This document shows, piece after piece, positions 43,726-47,369 of a stretch of 47,369 nt of DNA. The position numbers and the translations under genes were made by a program. This DNA comes from Christensenella sp. UBA2853 (GTDB taxonomy: Bacteria; Bacillota; Clostridia; Christensenellales; Aristaeellaceae): the NCBI GenBank assembly GCA_002350845.1, contig DEFL01000051.1:1-47369 (forward strand), given 5' to 3'. The notes beneath the pieces were generated by a model. It did not search any database. It had not been told where the DNA came from and saw only the letters and a program-made list of their open reading frames with translations. How positions within the stretch are numbered: the stretch's first letter is position 1; each line of letters opens with the position of its first letter.

Positions 43726-45300
43726 ATGCACAAGAGAGCTTTGCTTGCATGCCTGCTGGTGGTAGCGATGTTACTTTCAGGCTGCTCGCTCGTAAAAAAA
43801 GATCTGGAAGTTGATGCAGCAACCCCGATTCTCACCGTCGGTGAAAAAGTATTCACCAAGGGTGAGATTCAGAGCGCTGTTAATTCATATCTTGCACAGA
43901 TGCAGTCCTACTACAGCCAGTACTATGGCCAGAACATTGACGTCACCAATGCTGAAATCATTGCGGACGCCCAGAAGAACGTCATTGATCAGCTCACCGA
44001 ACAGACGGTTGTCGAAGCCAAAGCCAAGGAGCTCGGTTTCGATCAGCTTTCCGAAGAAGATCAGAAGGAAGTTGACGATCTCTGGCAGTCCTACTATGAC
44101 ATGATCAAGAGCTATCTGTACAGCGACAGCGAGCTCTCCGAAGAGGAACTGGACAAGGCTATCACCGCCGACGTCACCAATTACTTCGGAATGACCAAGG
44201 AATCTCTTCAGGCTTCCAAGGTTCAGGAACTGCTCCGTGCCGACACCGTTAAGGATGTCACGGTTTCCGAGGATGAAATCAAGGCCGAATTCGACAAGCA
44301 TGTTGAAGAAGCCAAGACAAATTATGAGACCAGCCTGAGCGCTTACGGTTCTTCCTTCAACAACGGTTCCGTTGTGTACTATCGTCCTGCCGGATACCGT
44401 CTGGTCAAGCAGATCCTCACCAAGTTCAACGACAACGACAAGGCCCTGATGGATGATCTGAGCAGCAAGATTTCTTCTCAGAACACCACCATCTCCTCCC
44501 TCCAGAAGACCCTGACCGACGACGGTGTGGAAGATGTGGATGCCCTGCTTGCCCAGGTGACAGTTGTTCTGACCGAAGCTGTGGAAGAAAAGGCCGAAAG
44601 CGACCTGCCTGCTGAAACAGCAGCCGTCGAAGAGACTGCCGAAACGGTTGAAGAGACCGAAGAAGCAACCGCCACGGATCTGGCGGAAGCCACTCCTTCC
44701 GATCTCCCCGCTGAAGAGCCTGCTGTGACCACAGCGCCTGAGTACACCTGTGAGACCACCGATACGCTCGCTGCTGATCTGGACGACGCCGTGAAGGCCA
44801 ATGTCCGCGCTCTGAAGGAAGCTCAGGAGAAACTGGCTGCCTACACCGCCATGCAGACAGAAGCCAAGGCCAAGGCCTATGCCAATATCGATGCCCGCGC
44901 TGATGAAATCCTGGCTGAAATCGCCGGCGGCGCTGACTGGGATACTCTGATGGCTGAAAAGACCGAAGATCCCGGCATGCAGAGCGGAAGCACTGCTGAA
45001 ACCGGTTATGCTGTTTGCGAGAACATGTCCGGATTTGATTCCGCCTTCGTGAATGCCGCCATGGCACTCGAAAAGGTGGGCGATACTTCCGACAAGATCG
45101 CCAGCGACCTCTACGGCTACTACATCATCAAGTATGTCGGAGACGTTGAAGAAGGTCCTGTCGCCCTGGAAGGCACTGTCTATGACACCATCAAGAACGA
45201 AGTCCAGAGCACCAAGGAAGACGAAGCCTATTCCGCAGCAGTTGCTGAATGGGTTGCCGCCACGAAAGTGACCACCGATCTCAAGTCTCTGAACGACTAA
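43726..45300 (+). CDS. PrsA/SurA-like foldase lipoprotein with split parvulin domain
   Basis: The 524-residue product has a lipoprotein signal (lipobox LLSGC, Cys20) and a SurA-N-like helical region (about 35-200). The parvulin PPIase appears interrupted. Its first strand (GYRLVKQILTKF, about 223-234) is separated from the rest (GADWDTLMAEKTEDPGMQSG, about 402-421; GYYIIKYVGDVEEG, about 464-477). The insert contains a coiled coil and an acidic Ala/Glu/Thr-rich stretch (about 286-345). PrsA assists the folding of secreted proteins at the outer face of the membrane. The gene has its own promoter and terminator. Confidence 0.87.
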   Translation: MHKRALLACLLVVAMLLSGCSLVKKDLEVDAATPILTVGEKVFTKGEIQSAVNSYLAQMQSYYSQYYGQNIDVTNAEIIADAQKNVIDQLTEQTVVEAKAKELGFDQLSEEDQKEVDDLWQSYYDMIKSYLYSDSELSEEELDKAITADVTNYFGMTKESLQASKVQELLRADTVKDVTVSEDEIKAEFDKHVEEAKTNYETSLSAYGSSFNNGSVVYYRPAGYRLVKQILTKFNDNDKALMDDLSSKISSQNTTISSLQKTLTDDGVEDVDALLAQVTVVLTEAVEEKAESDLPAETAAVEETAETVEETEEATATDLAEATPSDLPAEEPAVTTAPEYTCETTDTLAADLDDAVKANVRALKEAQEKLAAYTAMQTEAKAKAYANIDARADEILAEIAGGADWDTLMAEKTEDPGMQSGSTAETGYAVCENMSGFDSAFVNAAMALEKVGDTSDKIASDLYGYYIIKYVGDVEEGPVALEGTVYDTIKNEVQSTKEDEAYSAAVAEWVAATKVTTDLKSLND

Positions 45301-45309
45301 GTCAGATTC

Positions 45310-45341
45310 ATACGCCCTGCATTTGCAGGGCGTATTTTTTT
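45310..45341 (+). terminator. Intrinsic terminator of the PrsA-like gene
   Basis: ATACGCCCTGC and GCAGGGCGTAT form an 11-bp stem with the loop ATTT, followed by a T-run. Confidence 0.9.
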
Positions 45342-45462
45342 GACCTTTTTTCTTTTGGAGCGGTCATCCGCCCCTGTCCCCTGCCCTTATGGTTGCGTCC
45401 CAACGGTTTTACGGCATGCACGACTTCACTTGTCCCGCTTTGGATTTGTGCAAAAAAAATGC

Positions 45463-45491
45463 TTGACACAAATGCCGGCCTTTGCTATAAT
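45463..45491 (+). promoter_or_regulatory. Consensus promoter of the tRNA pair
   Basis: TTGACA (45463-45468), exactly 17 bp, and TATAAT (45486-45491) match the sigma-A consensus perfectly, 29 bp before the first tRNA. The 45342-45462 stretch shows nothing else. Confidence 0.9.
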
Positions 45492-45520
45492 GCACCTCGC
45501 AGTCAGGAACTGCAGCATGT

Positions 45521-45591
45521 TGGGGAATGGTGTAATGGCAGCACATGCGACTCTGACTCGTACAGTCCAGGTTCAAGTCCTGGCTCCCCAG
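45521..45591 (+). tRNA. tRNA-Gln (CTG)
   Basis: It folds as a cloverleaf: acceptor TGGGGAA with CTCCCCA (A7-C66 mismatch), D arm GTG...CAC, anticodon stem TGCGA/TCGTA, loop CTCTGAC with anticodon CTG at 45553-45555, and T arm CCAGG TTCAAGT CCTGG. The CCA end is not encoded. It decodes CAG, in keeping with the GC-rich codon use. Confidence 0.9.
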
Positions 45592-45598
45592 CTCTTTT

Positions 45599-45671
45599 GC
45601 CTCCATTGTCTAGTGGCCTAGGACGCCGCCCTCTCAAGGCGGAAACACCAGTTCGAATCTGGTTGGAGGTG
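45599..45671 (+). tRNA. tRNA-Glu (CTC)
   Basis: It folds as a cloverleaf: acceptor GCCTCCA with TGGAGGT, anticodon stem CCGCC/GGCGG, loop CTCTCAA with anticodon CTC at 45633-45635, and T arm ACCAG TTCGAAT CTGGT. CCA is not encoded. It lies 7 nt after tRNA-Gln and shares its promoter and terminator. Confidence 0.92.
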
Positions 45672-45678
45672 GTCCGTT

Positions 45679-45708
45679 ACGATCTGGTTGTCAGGTCGTT
45701 TTTTTTTA
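45679..45708 (+). terminator. Intrinsic terminator of the tRNA pair
   Basis: ACGATCTG and CAGGTCGT form an 8-bp stem (one G-T pair) with a 5-nt loop, followed by nine T residues. Confidence 0.85.
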
Positions 45709-45803
45709 TTCTTTTCTCCCCTTTCCATCCCCGCCTGCATTCATGTACAATAGGCAGAGACTACTCTTGAAAGGTCTTTTTCACATCATCTGGAGGAATC
45801 GTT

Positions 45804-46988
45804 ATGGCAGATCGCACAGAACAGGTCAAGACATCCGGAAAAAGCATCTGGTTTCGCTGTCCGCAATCTGAAACATGTGGCGGATGTCAGCTTCTGAAAC
45901 TGCCTTATTCTGCCCAGCTCCGCAAAAAGCAGGAATGGGTGGAATCGCTGCTCTCTGCCTACGGCAGTGTACAGCCTATCATCGGGATGGAAAATCCAAA
46001 GCATTACCGCAATAAAGTTCATGCTGTCTTCGCGCTCGACCGCGCGCGCAAACCGGTTTCCGGTGTTTATGCAGCAGGAACCCATCATGTTGTTCCTGTC
46101 CGGCACTGCCTGATCGAAAACGAAAAGGCCGACCAGATCATTGCATCGATCGTCGACCTTCTTCCTTCTTTCCCATGGTCCATTTATAACGAGCATACCC
46201 ACAGGGGACTCCTGCGCCACGTTGTCGTTCGTGTCAGTGAAACAACTTCCCAGGTCATGGTGACCCTTGTCACCACATCCCTGGAATATCCCCAGCAGGA
46301 ACGGTTTGCTGAACAGCTACTCAGGCTCCATCCCGATATCGCAACGATCGTGCTGAATGCCAATCCCCGTCAGACCAGTGCCGTTCTCGGAACGCAGGAA
46401 AAAGTCATTTACGGCCCCGGCTACATCGAAGATCTGCTTTGCGGCAAGCGATTCCGCATCTCTTCGCGGTCGTTTTATCAGGTCAACAGCCGACAGACAG
46501 AAATTCTTTACAACACGGCCATTGACCTGTGCCAGCTCACGGGAAACGAAACCATCCTCGATGCTTACTGCGGAACCGGGACAATCGGTATCTGCGCATC
46601 TGATCGTGCAAAGCAGATCATCGGTGTTGAAATCAACGGGAAAGCAGTCGCTGATGCAAAAATCAACGCAGAGATCAATCAAGTAAAAAATGCTGCATTC
46701 CATACCGGGGATGCCGGAGATTTTATTGTCAGACTTGCTGCAAAGAATACCCTGCCCGGCCTTGTCATCATGGATCCTCCAAGAAGCGGCTGTTCCGATC
46801 TCTTTCTGAATACCGTTTGCTCCATGTCTCCCAAAAAACTTCTTTATATTTCATGCAATCCCGAATCCCTGGCCCGTGATCTTCAGTCTGTACTCAGCAG
46901 GCATTATCATGTTGACGCTATCATTCCTGTTGATATGTTTCCCGGAACACAGCACGTCGAGACCGTCTGTCTACTAACACATTCTTGA
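45804..46988 (+). CDS. 23S rRNA (uracil-5-)-methyltransferase, RlmD/RumA family, without TRAM domain
   Basis: This enzyme makes m5U in 23S rRNA using SAM. The 394-residue protein has the N-terminal Fe-S cysteines (CPQSETCGGCQLL), the SAM site LDAYCGTGTIGI (about 252-263), MDPPRSGCSD (about 320-329) and the catalytic-cysteine motif YISCNPESLARDL (about 348-360). It starts almost directly at the cysteine cluster, so the usual N-terminal TRAM domain is missing. GGAGG precedes the ATG. Whether it modifies U1939, U747 or both (RlmCD) cannot be told. Confidence 0.92.
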   Translation: MADRTEQVKTSGKSIWFRCPQSETCGGCQLLKLPYSAQLRKKQEWVESLLSAYGSVQPIIGMENPKHYRNKVHAVFALDRARKPVSGVYAAGTHHVVPVRHCLIENEKADQIIASIVDLLPSFPWSIYNEHTHRGLLRHVVVRVSETTSQVMVTLVTTSLEYPQQERFAEQLLRLHPDIATIVLNANPRQTSAVLGTQEKVIYGPGYIEDLLCGKRFRISSRSFYQVNSRQTEILYNTAIDLCQLTGNETILDAYCGTGTIGICASDRAKQIIGVEINGKAVADAKINAEINQVKNAAFHTGDAGDFIVRLAAKNTLPGLVIMDPPRSGCSDLFLNTVCSMSPKKLLYISCNPESLARDLQSVLSRHYHVDAIIPVDMFPGTQHVETVCLLTHS

Positions 46989-47019
46989 GGAAAAAGAGCT
47001 GAAAAAGCCTGAAATACTG

Positions 47020-47073
47020 GGGTTTCCGTCACGGGAGCAAGTTCCGCTTCGAGTGATGGAAACCCTCTTTTTA
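47020..47073 (+). terminator. Intrinsic terminator after the RlmD-type gene
   Basis: GGGTTTCCGTCAC and GTGATGGAAACCC form a 13-bp stem (one wobble) around a 20-nt loop that may itself fold, followed by TCTTTTT. Confidence 0.75.
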
Positions 47074-47110
47074 TGTCAGCGAAAACCTGTCAAAGGAGAG
47101 GGGGGAGGCT

Positions 47111-47263
47111 ATGAATTTACTATTTCAGAAAACGAGTCAACGATTTTGCTATTTTGGGCAAAACGAGAAAACGATTTTTCTATTTGGTGTAGGTCGAGAC
47201 TATGAGTTTACTGATGAAGAGATTTTAGATTTCGCAACCAGCTTTAACATTTCAGGGATATAA
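47111..47263 (+). CDS. Possible 50-residue protein in AT-rich DNA
   Basis: An ATG with GGGGGAGG upstream opens a 50-codon frame ending in TAA. The product has no membrane segment and no recognised motif. Base composition is far more AT-rich than the rest of the window. The frame crosses a 31-bp tandem repeat whose period is not a multiple of three, so the two copies encode different residues. It may be a fragment or non-coding. Confidence 0.4.
   Translation: MNLLFQKTSQRFCYFGQNEKTIFLFGVGRDYEFTDEEILDFATSFNISGI
47129..47190 (+). repeat. Two tandem imperfect 31-bp repeats
   Basis: Both copies (47129-47159 and 47160-47190) begin AAAACGAG and share AACGATTTT and CTATTT, with 25 of 31 positions identical. 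A partial third copy of the CTATTT segment lies just before the first unit. Confidence 0.7.
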
Positions 47264-47342
47264 ATGTTCGGTTTGATTGGTAGACATGGGTATGCCTTAC
47301 AATTACAATAATGTTAAAAATAATTGCAAAGGGGAGAAATAT

Positions 47343-47369
47343 ATGAGAAAATACTACTTAGACAATATC
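47343..47369 (+). CDS. Start of a probable membrane acyltransferase (cut by the window end)
   Basis: After an AAAGGGGAG site an ATG opens MRKYYLDNI, the first nine codons only. From memory, this beginning is typical of acyltransferase family 3 membrane proteins of Firmicutes. Codons are AT-rich, like the small ORF before it. The assignment rests on nine residues. Confidence 0.45.

Noticed and set aside
47129..47190. CRISPR-like repeat
   Set aside because: Only two imperfect copies lie directly head to tail without spacers.

Overview
The window looks like a chromosomal segment of a moderately GC-rich, low-outer-membrane Gram-positive anaerobe (Bacillota; class Clostridia or Erysipelotrichia is my inference, not proven). 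Pointers are a PolC-type replicative polymerase, a T-box leader, a CUT1 sugar ABC importer with a LacI regulator, a PrsA-like foldase lipoprotein, pyruvate:ferredoxin oxidoreductase, and the Gram-positive order rpsB-tsf-pyrH-frr-uppS-cdsA-dxr-rseP-ispG-polC. No insertion sequences, CRISPR arrays or rRNA genes were seen.

Layout. 1-6.3 kb (+): msrA, a rhodanese/TtcA-like PP-loop fusion and an ATP-grasp protein are tightly packed, followed by a YitT-type membrane gene broken by one in-frame TAG, a MATE exporter and a secreted protein of unknown function. 6.4-15.9 kb (-): an SGNH esterase, then a four-gene unit read from a consensus promoter through a probable leucine T-box: a LeuA-like protein that lacks the catalytic metal ligands, a TIM-barrel/acyl-CoA-synthetase fusion, a metal-dependent amidohydrolase, and nifJ (PFOR). 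16.1-18.5 kb (+): a stand-alone GH94 phosphorylase. 18.6-26.7 kb (-): a small membrane protein and a sugar-use locus (LacI regulator, GH2 glycosidase, two permeases, solute-binding protein), with two identical palindromic operators downstream of the GH2 promoter. 27.0-40.7 kb (+): the translation, isoprenoid, envelope and replication block. 40.8-45.3 kb (+): a DivIC/FtsB-like protein, Ppx/GppA, a TlpA-like thioredoxin with a long extension, and a PrsA/SurA-like lipoprotein whose parvulin domain carries a large acidic insert. 45.4-47.0 kb (+): tRNA-Gln(CTG), tRNA-Glu(CTC) and a TRAM-less RlmD-type methyltransferase. 47.1 kb to the end: abruptly AT-rich DNA with a 31-bp tandem repeat, a 50-codon ORF and the first nine codons of a probable membrane acyltransferase.

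How it fits together. The most unusual unit is the T-box operon. Charged-tRNA sensing (apparently tRNA-Leu) would control a protein that keeps the LeuA regulatory domain but has lost LeuA's active site, together with an acyl-CoA synthetase fused to a degenerate epimerase-type barrel, an amidohydrolase and PFOR. This could be a branched-chain or other 2-oxo-acid/acyl-CoA module that I cannot match to a known pathway. The sugar locus reads as a substrate-inducible system in which imported oligosaccharide is cleaved by the cytoplasmic GH2 enzyme. The 27-40 kb block is ordinary housekeeping.
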